Assembly (NCBI GenBank): GCA_902778455.1
Contig: CACYXR010000018.1
Location: 39,638 to 103,637 of the forward strand
Source of the DNA: an uncultured Selenomonadaceae bacterium
GTDB taxonomy: Bacteria; Bacillota; Negativicutes; Selenomonadales; Selenomonadaceae
DNA length: 64,000 nucleotides
Direction of reading: 5' to 3'
Shown: piece by piece, positions 25,473 through 33,302 of the stretch
Position numbering within the stretch: the stretch's first letter is position 1
Layout of the letters: every line of letters starts with the position of its first letter
The notes under the pieces: generated by a model
Databases searched by the model: none
The model's input: only the letters and a program-made list of their open reading frames with translations
What the model was told of the DNA's origin: nothing
Made by a program: the position numbers and the translations under genes

Positions 25473-25506
25473 TTCGTCAATCTATATAATACAACATGTT
25501 GACGAA
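25473..25506. promoter_or_regulatory. BirA-like biotin operator, site 2, overlapping the bioWF -10
   Basis: TTCGTCAAT-N16-GTTGACGAA, 34 bases, eight of nine arm positions paired. The spacer contains TATAAT (25485-25490), so bound repressor would cover the promoter, as in E. coli bioO. Geometry is identical to site 1. Confidence 0.7.
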
Positions 25507-25547
25507 ATATATTATCGCGGATATGCAAGGCTTCGGGGGGATGGAAT

Positions 25548-27467
25548 ATGACTTTGTACAGCATGAAGATGCGCGCAAGCCGAACGGAGAAGGGGAAGAG
25601 CGAGCATATATCCGGCGCGGAACGGATCCTGCCTGAAAACGCGCTGGCGAAAAACGCGGGTGCGATGATTGAGCGGGCGTTGCATCATTCTAAAGGGCGC
25701 GCGGATTACATAAAGGTCAAGATTGAGGAAGCGCGTCCGGAGGAAATTGAACGTATCGAGGCATTGCCCGTTTCCACCCGCGAGACTGCGAACGCCGCTG
25801 AGGGGCAAGAAGCGATTCTTTCCTTTTTGCGGGAAATCGGCATCGCAAATGGGGACGCTGTAATGAAAAAATTCCGCGAAACTTACGCTATGCGCGGCGC
25901 GATGCTGCTTGACGCCGACACCTTGGAGCGGCTGGAGCCCGACCCCGCCCGCGGGATTCGTGCTACATACATGGACGCGGAGTATGGTGATGCGCGTGGT
26001 TCCTGCGCGGGAAAAAATCATTTTGGGGAAGCCGTCGTCCTCGCCAGCAAGGTGGCGAACGCACCCCATATCCTCGCGGAAATCTGCGTATCCGACGATC
26101 CCGGCTATGTAACGGGCTATGTCGCCTCGAAAAAAACGGGATACGTCCGCATCACGCGGCTCAAGGAACCGGACGACCCCAACGGCGGCCGGATTTTTCT
26201 GTACCGGGGACCCCGGGAGGACGTTCCGAAAACGATCGCTTACCTCGAAAAGCAGAAAACACTGGTGAAAAACGCTCCGACTGTCCCGGCGCCTGTACCG
26301 CCTGCCGACCCGTGGCGCGTGCTGGACGAAGACGTCAAGAGGCGAAAAGAAGCGGGCCTGTACCGTACCATCACGACCATAGAATCCGCGCAGAGCGCCC
26401 ATGTCCACGCCAACGGACGCGACCTTTTGATGTTGGCTTCCAATTCCTATCTCGGGCTGATCGACCATCCGCGGGTGAAGCAGGCGGCGGCGGACGCTGC
26501 CCAGATGTTCGGCGGCGGTTCCGGCGGCTCGCGTCTGACGACGGGAAGCCTTCCGCTTCATGACGATCTCGAAGCGGCGATTTCCCGCTTCAAGGGAACC
26601 GAAGCGTCACTTCTTTTCGATACAGGCTACATGGCGAACGTCGGCATTCTTTCCGCTCTCGGCAGGAAGGACGCGACGATTTTCAGCGACGAGCTGAACC
26701 ACGCGAGCATCATCGACGGCTGCCGGCTGTCCCGCGCTAAAACGATTATTTACCGTCACGCGGACATGGGCGACCTCGAAGCGAAGATCAAAGCGGTGCG
26801 TCCGTCTTTCGGCGTCATCGTCAGCGATGCGGTTTTCAGCATGGACGGCGACGTGGCACCGCTGCCGGAGTTGATTGCCCTTGCGAAAAGATACGGCCTG
26901 CTCTCGATGATTGACGAGGCGCACGCGACGGGCGTTGTCGGCAAGACGGGGAGAGGGCTTGCCGAGCATTTCGGCCTTTCCGAACAGCCCGACATCGTGA
27001 TGGGAACGCTGAGCAAGTCGCTGGCCAGCGAGGGCGGCTTTGCGTCGGGTCGAAGCCTTTTGATCGAATATTTGCGGAACACGGCGCGAAGCTTTATCTT
27101 TTCCACAAGCCAGTCTCCGGCGAACCTTGCCGCCGCGAAAGAAGCCCTCGCGATTTTGGCGGAAGAGCCGGAACGGGTGGCGCGGCTGCAAAGGAACACG
27201 CAGGTTTTCATCGACGCGCTGCGGGAAAACGGCGTCGAAACGTGCAGCGATTCCGCCATCGTGCCGATTATCGTCGGCGACGAGCGCCGCGCCCTGCGGG
27301 CGGCGAAACGGCTCTATGACGAAGGGATTTTTCTGTCCGCCATCCGCTACCCAACCGTGGCGAAGGGCAGCGCACGCCTGCGAGCAGCGATTATGGCGAC
27401 CCATACGGAAGACGAGCTTCGGGCGGCCGCCGCGAAAATCGCCGCCAGCACCCGAATGCAGGCATAG
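25548..27467 (+). CDS. bioWF: Bifunctional 6-carboxyhexanoate-CoA ligase / 8-amino-7-oxononanoate synthase (BioW-BioF fusion)
   Basis: 639 residues. Residues 1 to about 245 are BioW (start MTLYSMKMRASRTEKGKSEH; GCAGKNHFGEAVVLASKVA-type block around 145-170; tail GGRIFLYRG). Residues about 262 to the end are BioF, a PLP-dependent alpha-oxoamine synthase with LMLASNSYLGLIDHP, GGGSGGSRLTTGS, MIDEAHATGVVGKTGRG and the PLP lysine in GTLSKSLASEGGF. Together they would activate pimelate to pimeloyl-CoA and condense it with alanine, the first two steps of biotin ring synthesis. Normally two proteins; here one open frame without a break. The AGGGGGG-type site precedes ATG at 25548. bioA, bioD and bioB are not in the window. 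Confidence 0.93.
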   Translation: MTLYSMKMRASRTEKGKSEHISGAERILPENALAKNAGAMIERALHHSKGRADYIKVKIEEARPEEIERIEALPVSTRETANAAEGQEAILSFLREIGIANGDAVMKKFRETYAMRGAMLLDADTLERLEPDPARGIRATYMDAEYGDARGSCAGKNHFGEAVVLASKVANAPHILAEICVSDDPGYVTGYVASKKTGYVRITRLKEPDDPNGGRIFLYRGPREDVPKTIAYLEKQKTLVKNAPTVPAPVPPADPWRVLDEDVKRRKEAGLYRTITTIESAQSAHVHANGRDLLMLASNSYLGLIDHPRVKQAAADAAQMFGGGSGGSRLTTGSLPLHDDLEAAISRFKGTEASLLFDTGYMANVGILSALGRKDATIFSDELNHASIIDGCRLSRAKTIIYRHADMGDLEAKIKAVRPSFGVIVSDAVFSMDGDVAPLPELIALAKRYGLLSMIDEAHATGVVGKTGRGLAEHFGLSEQPDIVMGTLSKSLASEGGFASGRSLLIEYLRNTARSFIFSTSQSPANLAAAKEALAILAEEPERVARLQRNTQVFIDALRENGVETCSDSAIVPIIVGDERRALRAAKRLYDEGIFLSAIRYPTVAKGSARLRAAIMATHTEDELRAAAAKIAASTRMQA

Positions 27468-27722
27468 CTGCATGCTGGTCTTTTCGTTGACCGTCTGCCT
27501 TGCCGTCGTGCCTGCCAGTTCAGAGATTGTTGCTGCATTATAACGACAAGCATTTCGTGCCAGTCGTCAGAACACACAGAAGTCTCTTGAATCATATTTT
27601 CACGGCAGCGCAATCGTTTATGCTTGCAACAAAATTTGTCGTTTCGACACACTTCCGACACATAGTCCCGTTATACTTCAATTATCGAAAACAACACAAC
27701 ATTTTTTAGGAGGCTGAATCAA
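27468..27722. other. Intergenic region upstream of the Gly-rich peptide gene
   Basis: 255 bases with no supported gene. Probably contains the bioWF 3' end and the peptide promoter; TAGGAGG sits directly in front of the ATG at 27723. Confidence 0.4.
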
Positions 27723-27959
27723 ATGAAAAAGACGATTTTGACGATGATGGCGGCGGCGATGATCGCGACGACGGGGACGGCTTTGGCGTCGACACCGGGA
27801 GCCGTGGACTTCGGGGACAACACGACCCGCATCGAGACAAATTACGCGCACTGCGGCGGAGGATACTACGGTGGCGGTCGTGGAGAACGCGGCGACTACG
27901 GATGCGGCGGCGGATATGGTGGCGGATACTGCTGGGGCAACGAGAACAACGAAGGCTGA
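27723..27959 (+). CDS. Small secreted Gly/Tyr/Cys-rich peptide
   Basis: 78 residues. Sec signal peptide MKKTILTMMAAAMIATTGTA with cleavage expected at ALA-S. The mature ~55 residues begin STPGAVDFGDNTTRIETNY and end in a Gly-Tyr-Cys-rich tail (HCGGGYYGGGRGE, DYGCGGGYGGGYCWGNENN). Three cysteines and many Tyr/Gly suggest a small disulfide-bonded or surface-associated peptide; I do not recognise the family. TAGGAGG ribosome site. The gene is followed by one of the GACGGGCAT terminators. Fragments of the same 3' end occur at 24642-24708 and 44186-44241. Confidence 0.75.
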   Translation: MKKTILTMMAAAMIATTGTALASTPGAVDFGDNTTRIETNYAHCGGGYYGGGRGERGDYGCGGGYGGGYCWGNENNEG

Positions 27960-27964
27960 GATAC

Positions 27965-28012
27965 AAAAAAGACGGGCATCGGGGAATTCCATATTCTCAA
28001 TGCCCGTCTTTT
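27965..28012. terminator. GACGGGCAT-family terminator, copy 1
   Basis: AAAAAAGACGGGCATCGGGG ... CTCAATGCCCGTCTTTT. An 11-bp perfect outer stem flanked by A- and T-runs, usable in both directions between the convergent genes ending at 27959 and 28053. Confidence 0.9.
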
Positions 28013-28052
28013 ACTGTCCCGATTTTTGGTGTTTGAAGTCACAATACCTCAT

Positions 28053-28847
28053 TTAAAATTCCAGCGTTTCCCCGTCCTCCGGCATTTCATACCCCTTAAC
28101 CCCACGACGGGCCAACAGTCCGCGCATAACATGGCGCGTGATGGATGCGTGAGCCACATTGTCCATATGGGAAACGATTATCTTCGCACCGGGAGCGGTT
28201 CTCGCCACACATTCCACATCCTCGTCATTCATTATGAGCCTGCCGTGCCCGACCAGCTCCGCAGCACAAGCGTTCAAAACAACAACATCTGGTTTTTGCC
28301 GCTTCAGTGTGTTCTCTACGCCGTCATACCAAATGGTGTCGCCCGCAAGGTAAAGCGTTTTTTCGCCGTCCGCCGCGAAGAGCACGCCGCAGGCCTCCCC
28401 GCAAGGCACAATCGTTCCATGCCTCGCTGGAGCTTTTGCGAGCCTCACCGCGCCGAAGGACATCTGCTTTTCGTCGAGCACCTCCACTTTCTGGAAACCA
28501 GATTTTTGGAACGTAACAGCATCCGCTTCGTTCTGCACGAAAACGGGGACGTTCTTATCCAAGGGCGAGCCTACTGTGCCGTCCATTCCCATATCAATAT
28601 GGTCGGGATGAATATGCGTAACAATGTAAGCATCAACACCGGCCAAAACGCTCTCCGCCGGCTCGGGCAAGTCGAAAATCGGCATCGGTATCCGCTCCTT
28701 CACTGGATCAGACACATGGAATGGCTGCCCCGGAATGTCCACAAAGCGCCCCATGCTCTGTCCCGTTGCCAGCCACGGATCGACAAGGAATGTTTTCCCT
28801 GCGTATCCAATACGCAGGGTGGCATTACGAATCTGCTTGATTTTCAT
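28053..28847 (-). CDS. Metallo-beta-lactamase-fold hydrolase (UlaG-like), paralogue 1
   Basis: 264 residues. The metal-binding block THIHPDHIDMGMDG (HxHxDH), a later histidine in ARHGTIVPCGEACGV, the phosphodiesterase-like GDTIWYDGVE motif and the final SHMDNVAHAS histidine define a cytoplasmic MBL-fold hydrolase of the YddR/UlaG type. Substrate unknown. A paralogue sharing most of its sequence is encoded at 36583-37377 on the other strand. Single-gene unit between two copies of the GACGGGCAT terminator. Confidence 0.88.
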   Translation of the reverse strand: MKIKQIRNATLRIGYAGKTFLVDPWLATGQSMGRFVDIPGQPFHVSDPVKERIPMPIFDLPEPAESVLAGVDAYIVTHIHPDHIDMGMDGTVGSPLDKNVPVFVQNEADAVTFQKSGFQKVEVLDEKQMSFGAVRLAKAPARHGTIVPCGEACGVLFAADGEKTLYLAGDTIWYDGVENTLKRQKPDVVVLNACAAELVGHGRLIMNDEDVECVARTAPGAKIIVSHMDNVAHASITRHVMRGLLARRGVKGYEMPEDGETLEF

Positions 28848-28865
28848 TCTGAATTCCCTCCTGTA

Positions 28866-28911
28866 AGGACGGGCATCAGGGAGTATTTGAACTCCTCAAT
28901 GCCCGTCTTTT
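28866..28911. terminator. GACGGGCAT-family terminator, copy 2
   Basis: AAGGACGGGCATCAGGGAG ... CTCCTCAATGCCCGTCTTTT, with outer stem GACGGGCAT/ATGCCCGTC. Oriented to stop transcription leftward or rightward; it sits behind the flavodoxin gene (minus strand). Confidence 0.85.
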
Positions 28912-28938
28912 ATTCCGATTGCCATTTACAGAATGACG

Positions 28939-29424
28939 TCACACGCCCAAACTTTCCACCCAGCTTTTCAGTTCCTGCGCAGAAGGACGTCCGTTCAAAA
29001 TCCTGCCTTCCTGGATGGTTGCCGAATCGGAGACGCTGCCGCGCAGCCCTTCCACAGTTTTGCCGAATCCGCTCCCCCCGGAAGTCGCGAAAAGGATAAT
29101 GGTTTTTCCGGAAAAGTCATGTCCTTCCAGGAAGGTGTTGATAATCGTTGGTGCCACATACCACCAGATGGGAAATCCGACAAAGATAACGTCATATCCC
29201 GAGATATCCACGTCATTCCCCGCCATCGGCGGACGCGAAGATTTGTCCTTCATTTCCACCGTGCTTCGCGCATTCTCGTCCCGCCAATTCAAGTCCGCCT
29301 TGGTATAAGGGGTTTCCGGCTTGATTTCAAACACATCCGCATTGGCGGCTTCTGCCAAGTCCTTTGCCACCCTGCCTGTTACACCGCTTGCTGAAAAAAA
29401 GGCTACCAGTTTCTTGCTCACCAT
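28939..29424 (-). CDS. Flavodoxin family protein
   Basis: 161 residues from ATG at 29424 with GAAGGAGG upstream. The FMN-phosphate loop is near the N terminus (AFFSASGVTGRVAKDLAE), followed by VIFVGFPIWWYVAPTIIN and ILFATSGGSGFGKTVEGLRG, the Flavodoxin_4 pattern. Probable electron carrier or FMN-dependent reductase in the cytoplasm. Own promoter upstream. Confidence 0.9.
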   Translation of the reverse strand: MVSKKLVAFFSASGVTGRVAKDLAEAANADVFEIKPETPYTKADLNWRDENARSTVEMKDKSSRPPMAGNDVDISGYDVIFVGFPIWWYVAPTIINTFLEGHDFSGKTIILFATSGGSGFGKTVEGLRGSVSDSATIQEGRILNGRPSAQELKSWVESLGV

Positions 29425-29502
29425 ATTTTCCTCCTTCATTCGCAAATTTGCACTTTTGCAATGAAACGTCTCCATCGCATAAACGCCTCTGCACATACCA
29501 AC

Positions 29503-29531
29503 ATTATAGCATTTTTTAGCAATACAAACAA
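29503..29531 (-). promoter_or_regulatory. Promoter of the flavodoxin gene
   Basis: Minus strand TTGTTT-N17-TATAAT, -10 at 29508-29503, about 80 bases before the start at 29424. Confidence 0.6.
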
Positions 29532-29585
29532 AAACGGGGCGTCGACGGAAAGAAATCGCCTTCCTTCCCTCAACGCCCGCCCTGT
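29531..29585. terminator. Degenerate GACGGGCAT-like hairpin
   Basis: ACGGGGCGTCGACGG ... CCTCAACGCCCGCCCTGTTT, a diverged hairpin in the same position behind the coiled-coil fragment as copy 3 holds behind the full coiled-coil gene. Confidence 0.4.
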
Positions 29586-29750
29586 TTATTTCGCCGCACA
29601 AAAAATGACGGCAACCGCCGCCAACACGTATGCTATATTCCTTTGCCGCTCAATGCGCCGCTTCGTCCTTCGCTCCTCTTCTTCGTACTCCTGCAATAAT
29701 CTGTTGGCATTCTCCAATATGGTTAAGCAAATATTTGTTTGTTTGTCCAT
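29586..29750 (-). pseudogene. Truncated copy of a membrane coiled-coil protein
   Basis: 54-codon frame starting MDKQTNICLTILENANRLLQ and ending RQRNIAYVLAAVAVIFCAAK. From ENANRLLQEYEEEERRTKRR onward it is nearly identical to the C terminus of the protein at 31516-31920, including the C-terminal membrane helix. Only the last third is present, so it is a 5'-truncated duplicate. Expression as a short tail-anchored peptide cannot be excluded. Confidence 0.65.
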
Positions 29751-29794
29751 GTGGAAACATCTTTTCAGGATGCGTCAGGTGGGGAGGGTGTCCG

Positions 29795-30154
29795 ATGAAA
29801 AAAAATCCATATCGGTATCGTGAACTGATTTCCGAACTGAATGAACTGGTATCCAAAGGAGACCTTTTGCCCGATGACGAGATTCAGGTTTTGCGCGAGA
29901 CTTCAGGCTATCGGGGGGATTACCGGCCAATCATCGAATGGTATTACAGCCGTGAGGATATGGCGGATATCGCGGATGAGCTGCTGGAAACATTGGAGGA
30001 TCTCGACGGTCGGGCGACGTTTCGCCACGCGGACCCCGAGGAGATTGCCGATATGCTGCAATATGTGATCGACACGCCCGATCTGATGACGATGAAGGTT
30101 TCCGAAGTGTTGCGCGAGCTTTGGGAGCATGGCACGGGGAACAAATTGCGTTAA
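29795..30154 (+). CDS. Conserved-looking hypothetical protein, small acidic cytoplasmic
   Basis: 119 residues from ATG at 29795, six bases after GGGGAGGG (29781-29788), starting MKKNPYRYRELISELNELVS. Helical and acidic, with DEIQVLRETSGYRGDYRPII and EEIADMLQYVIDTPDLMTM. No transmembrane segment, signal peptide or known motif. The frame is open further upstream but there it overlaps the coiled-coil remnant. Ends convergently with the hydrolase at 30151, overlapping by four bases. Confidence 0.65.
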   Translation: MKKNPYRYRELISELNELVSKGDLLPDDEIQVLRETSGYRGDYRPIIEWYYSREDMADIADELLETLEDLDGRATFRHADPEEIADMLQYVIDTPDLMTMKVSEVLRELWEHGTGNKLR

Positions 30155-31101
30155 TCGTGCATATATGTTTCCAGGAAGCGGAATATTTGCCGGAAATATT
30201 CGTTGGGAGCAGTATCTTTGGCGTCAGCGTGTCCTGCTCCGGGTACGATTATCTTTTCTTTGACAGGGGCTGATGAGGCATCATATAGCTGTCGTACCAT
30301 GTCGCAAGGCGCCAATGTGTCGGCATCTCCATGGATGAACAGTATCGGTACGGGCATATGGGCAACGCTCTGCAAAGGTGCTGCTTCGGAAATCGCCGCT
30401 CCGGTTTTTATACGGCTGACAATATCTATACAGTTCATTATAGGAAATTCCGGCAGACCAAACATTTTTTCCAGTTGCATCGTAAACATATCGTATGCAC
30501 TGGTATAGCCGCAATCTTCGATTACCGCAGCTAAGTTTTTTGGATGCTTTGCGGCAGCCATCATAACGGTGGCCGCCCCCATAGAGATTCCGTGTAACGC
30601 GATTTGAGCCGACGCATCTTTCCGCGCTATTTCTTCTGCCCAGAGAGTGATGTCATCGCTTTCCTTCACTCCCATAGTAAGGTATTTGCCTTCGCTCAGA
30701 CCGGCAGCACGCAAATCCGGGGTCAGGACATGATAGCCGCGTTTTATATAATCTGCAGCATAATCCCAGACAAAGCCCTGATTCCGTCCATATCCATGAA
30801 CTAAAATAACCCAACGTTTACTTTTAGTCTTTGGAGAAAAATGTGTCGCCACAAGTTTTATCCCGTCCCGGGAAGTTATTGTCCACTGTTCGTTTTCGGC
30901 TTTCGGCTTGCCAGGTGCAATCAGTCCCGGCGCCACTATTTTCTCAGCGGCTTCCGGTATCGCTGCAGGATCAGAAGGATTGCCGCGCATCAGCGCATAA
31001 TCGACAAAGCCGCTGCCCACTAAGTATCCTGCACTGCCCATCAAAATCAATAATATGATTCCAAAAGGAAAAAGGAATTTCGTTCTTTTCATGCTCCTCA
31101 C
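30151..31101 (-). CDS. Membrane-anchored alpha/beta hydrolase
   Basis: 316 residues if started at GTG 31101 (AGGGAG nine bases upstream); ATG at 31092 is the alternative. An N-terminal helix (FLFPFGIILLILMGSAGYLV) acts as anchor or signal. The alpha/beta-hydrolase core contains VILVHGYGRNQGFVWDYAA, the nucleophile elbow LHGISMGAATVMMAA (GxSxG), the acid in LFIHGDADTLAPCD and the histidine in VPGAGHADAKDT. Probably an extracytoplasmic esterase, peptidase or thioesterase of unknown substrate. Confidence 0.85.
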   Translation of the reverse strand: MRSMKRTKFLFPFGIILLILMGSAGYLVGSGFVDYALMRGNPSDPAAIPEAAEKIVAPGLIAPGKPKAENEQWTITSRDGIKLVATHFSPKTKSKRWVILVHGYGRNQGFVWDYAADYIKRGYHVLTPDLRAAGLSEGKYLTMGVKESDDITLWAEEIARKDASAQIALHGISMGAATVMMAAAKHPKNLAAVIEDCGYTSAYDMFTMQLEKMFGLPEFPIMNCIDIVSRIKTGAAISEAAPLQSVAHMPVPILFIHGDADTLAPCDMVRQLYDASSAPVKEKIIVPGAGHADAKDTAPNEYFRQIFRFLETYMHD

Positions 31102-31469
31102 CGACAATATCTCCCTATCAGAATAATAATGCTATGAATAAATTATATCGTAGTGGTCAAGGAGTGGGAGAGGTTTCCGGCTAAAGGAAATGACAAAGTA
31201 TTCCTTTCTGTGTTATAATATTCCAATCGGTGAGGAGTGTTTTGCTTCTCTGCCACACGCTTCAACCTCAATCTTTCCATACACTTGAGGGGAAGAATAA
31301 TCACATGGGTATGTCATGATTATCAAAGTAAATCTTACGTTGCATTTGGTAATTAATATCATATTTTTACCATTTTATACAATTTTGTAATACAAGATTT
31401 TGTGTTTTTTTTCAATCGCTTTTTCGGGGATTGCGTGAAGGAGAAAATCTTCAATAAAAATTAGCGAAA
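31102..31469. other. Gene-free region with an orphan promoter
   Basis: About 370 bases, AT-rich. Contains ATGACA-N18-TATAAT (31190-31219, plus strand) with no coding sequence behind it, and poly-T/poly-A stretches up to the terminator at 31470. Either a promoter left after gene loss or the start of an unrecognised small RNA. Confidence 0.35.
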
Positions 31470-31513
31470 TAAAAGACGGGCATCGAGGAAATACAGAATC
31501 CTCGATGCCCATC
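31470..31513. terminator. GACGGGCAT-family terminator, copy 3
   Basis: AAAAGACGGGCATCGAGGA ... TCCTCGATGCCCATCTTCT. The stem is 14 bp with one mismatch. It lies directly behind the coiled-coil gene on the minus strand. Confidence 0.8.
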
Positions 31514-31515
31514 TT

Positions 31516-31920
31516 CTATTTCGCCGCACAAAAAATGACGGCAATCGCCGCCAGCACGTACGCTATATTCCTTTGCCGCTCAATGCGCCGTTTCGTCCTT
31601 CGCTCCTCTTCTTCGTACTCCTGCAAGAATCTGTTGGCATTCTCCAATGAGGTCGTCTGCGCGGTCAGTTCCTTCGAGAGCCAATCCAGCCTCACGCCGA
31701 GCATCCTCGAGTTCTTCTCGGACGCTTCCAACCTCGTCCCCGAGGCTTTCAGCAGCTCCTGCAAGTTCCATAGCTTCTCCCGCTGCCCGTCGTTCACGGT
31801 CGACAGCCCACTCAAGTTCTCTTCGAGCTGCATCAGCTCCGCTTCGCTGATCTCGTACATCCTCCCGGACGCCGAAGCAAAGGAAACATCCAAGAGCAAG
31901 AAGGACAAGAGCAGCAGCAA
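31516..31920 (-). CDS. Secreted or membrane coiled-coil protein with C-terminal membrane helix
   Basis: 134 residues from the first start I can place (TTG at 31920, LLLLSFLLLDVSFA); codons upstream continue the hydrophobic segment (RKLCIAAL...), so the true start is probably a few codons earlier without a clear ATG. A signal-like N terminus is followed by a long Glu/Leu/Lys coiled coil and a C-terminal membrane helix (NIAYVLAAIAVIFCAAK). No known family recognised. A second open frame over the same strand is long but has a less convincing amino-acid composition. Its 3' third is duplicated at 29586-29750. Confidence 0.5.
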   Translation of the reverse strand: MLLLLSFLLLDVSFASASGRMYEISEAELMQLEENLSGLSTVNDGQREKLWNLQELLKASGTRLEASEKNSRMLGVRLDWLSKELTAQTTSLENANRFLQEYEEEERRTKRRIERQRNIAYVLAAIAVIFCAAK

Positions 31921-31964
31921 GGCCGCAATACAGAGCTTTCTTCCGATTTCCCTCCAAAACGTGA

Positions 31965-32147
31965 ATGTTCAAAATCGAAATGTATGAAACCGATGACGGC
32001 AAAAAGCCCGTGCGGGAATTCCTGCTCTCCCTTGACACAAAGATGCGGGCGAAAGTGCTCCGCAACCTGAAACACCTGCAAGAGAACGGGCCCGCGCTTC
32101 GTGAGCCGTTCTCCGCCCCGCTGGGCGACAAGCTCTTATCGGCATAA
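31965..32147 (+). pseudogene. RelE/HigB-type toxin, N-terminal half only
   Basis: Reads MFKIEMYETDDGKKPVREFL then SLDTKMRAKVLRNLKHLQEN and REPFSAPLGDKL before ending LSA-stop. This matches the first ~57 residues of phage-derived Gp49-like/HigB toxins, whose catalytic C-terminal half (RIxxxxxxxRxxY region) is missing. No antitoxin gene follows. A 3'-truncated remnant. Confidence 0.75.
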
Positions 32148-32202
32148 AATCGCATATTTAAGTCGTTAAAAGTTGTAAAAATAGCCGTTTTTCATCGAAT
32201 TA

Positions 32203-32275
32203 CAACATCAACTTATTCACCTTTTTTAGTTCCTCTTCTGTCTGTTCAAAACTCGTGTGTGTATAAGTGTTAACT
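32203..32275 (-). pseudogene. Second tyrosine-recombinase C-terminal remnant
   Basis: The minus strand reads VNTYTHTSFEQTEEELKK then VNKLML and a stop. This is the catalytic-Tyr end (NTYTH) of an integrase related to, but distinct from, the one at 24402-24641. Only about 24 codons survive. Too short for ORF callers. Confidence 0.65.
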
Positions 32276-32306
32276 CCGTCCGTTTTTTATTGCCGCTTTC
32301 TTTCCG

Positions 32307-33290
32307 TTAAGCTTTCTCCTTGCAAAAATGTCTTTCCGCTTCCGCGAAGTCCTGTACGGTTTCCAGCGTGCCGAGGTAATCGCCGTTCACATCGTAAACC
32401 GCCAGATACCGCACGTAAACGGGCTTGCCTGCGATGCGCCGCCAGACGGTCATTTCTTTTTTCGCCTTCTGCCGGAAGTCGTCGAGCATTTGCCGAATCA
32501 CCGGCACGAGACGCGGCGGGTGGCAGTCCCATATCTCGCGCCCCAATGCGGAACGGGGACGAGCGAATACGCGTCCCTCGTTGACGAAAAAGCGCAGGCG
32601 GTCGTCGGCGTCAATGAAAGTGATATCGACGGGGAGCAGCGCCAAGATCCCCGCAAGCTGCGCGACGGTCAGCGTCCCTGTTGGAAGCGCTATCTTGCCC
32701 TCCGAGAGAAGCCTCGTTTTATCCTTCTCGTCCTCCATGCGACAAAATGCTTCGCCCTCGTCCCAATGCGGCGCGTCTTTTTCGTCGATAAACGCGCAGC
32801 CGATTTCCGGCAAGTCGCGATAGACGCGGTTCCATTCGTCCTCGGTGAAATAGCGCAAGGCCAGCGGGAACAGCACTTTTTCCTCCCGCGTCGCCACGTC
32901 CCGCAAACGGGCAAGCAGCGCCGTCACCTCGTCGCACGGCAATTCCTCGCCCGCTCCCGTACGGCGCAAAAGCGTGGAAAGCATTTGCTTCGCCTCGTCG
33001 TCCGCGTCCCATATGGCCTTCGACGGCCCCGTGACGCCATAGCGATAGAGAAGCGGCATCAAAAGCTCCTCAGTCTTCGCGTAATGGCGACGGATTTCTG
33101 TTAATCGCGGCAAAAACTGCGCCGCGTTTTCCGCGCTCTCGATTTCCTCTATCAGTGAAAAGAGCGCACCATTTTCCCGCCGCAAGAGCTGTATCGGATG
33201 TCCCTGTGGCAATCTCTCCATATCGACGATCCTCTCCGCCGCCCGCAACGCCTGTTCCTTTTGCCACGTCTCGCGCTCTTTATCCGTCAT
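32307..33290 (-). CDS. Hemerythrin-like / DUF438-type protein with PAS-like domain
   Basis: 327 residues. The N-terminal two thirds have the hemerythrin HHE pattern (PIQLLRRENGALFSLIEEIE, EIRRHYAKTEELLMPLLYRYG, ATREEKVLFPLALRYF), with His and Glu spaced for a diiron site. The last ~120 residues resemble the PAS-like region of DUF438 proteins (LPVDITFIDADDRLRFFVNE, GREIWDCHPPRLVPVIRQML). Likely senses or scavenges NO or oxygen. It lies 12 bases behind the Crp/Fnr regulator in one transcription unit with it, downstream of hcp. Confidence 0.85.
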   Translation of the reverse strand: MTDKERETWQKEQALRAAERIVDMERLPQGHPIQLLRRENGALFSLIEEIESAENAAQFLPRLTEIRRHYAKTEELLMPLLYRYGVTGPSKAIWDADDEAKQMLSTLLRRTGAGEELPCDEVTALLARLRDVATREEKVLFPLALRYFTEDEWNRVYRDLPEIGCAFIDEKDAPHWDEGEAFCRMEDEKDKTRLLSEGKIALPTGTLTVAQLAGILALLPVDITFIDADDRLRFFVNEGRVFARPRSALGREIWDCHPPRLVPVIRQMLDDFRQKAKKEMTVWRRIAGKPVYVRYLAVYDVNGDYLGTLETVQDFAEAERHFCKEKA

Positions 33291-33302
33291 CGTATCGCCC
33301 TC

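Noticed and set aside
31580..32155. 191-codon minus-strand frame overlapping the coiled-coil gene
   Set aside because: Composition (Arg/Ala/Gly-rich) looks like a shadow. The alternative frame encodes a coiled coil with a C-terminal membrane helix that is preserved in a duplicate at 29586.
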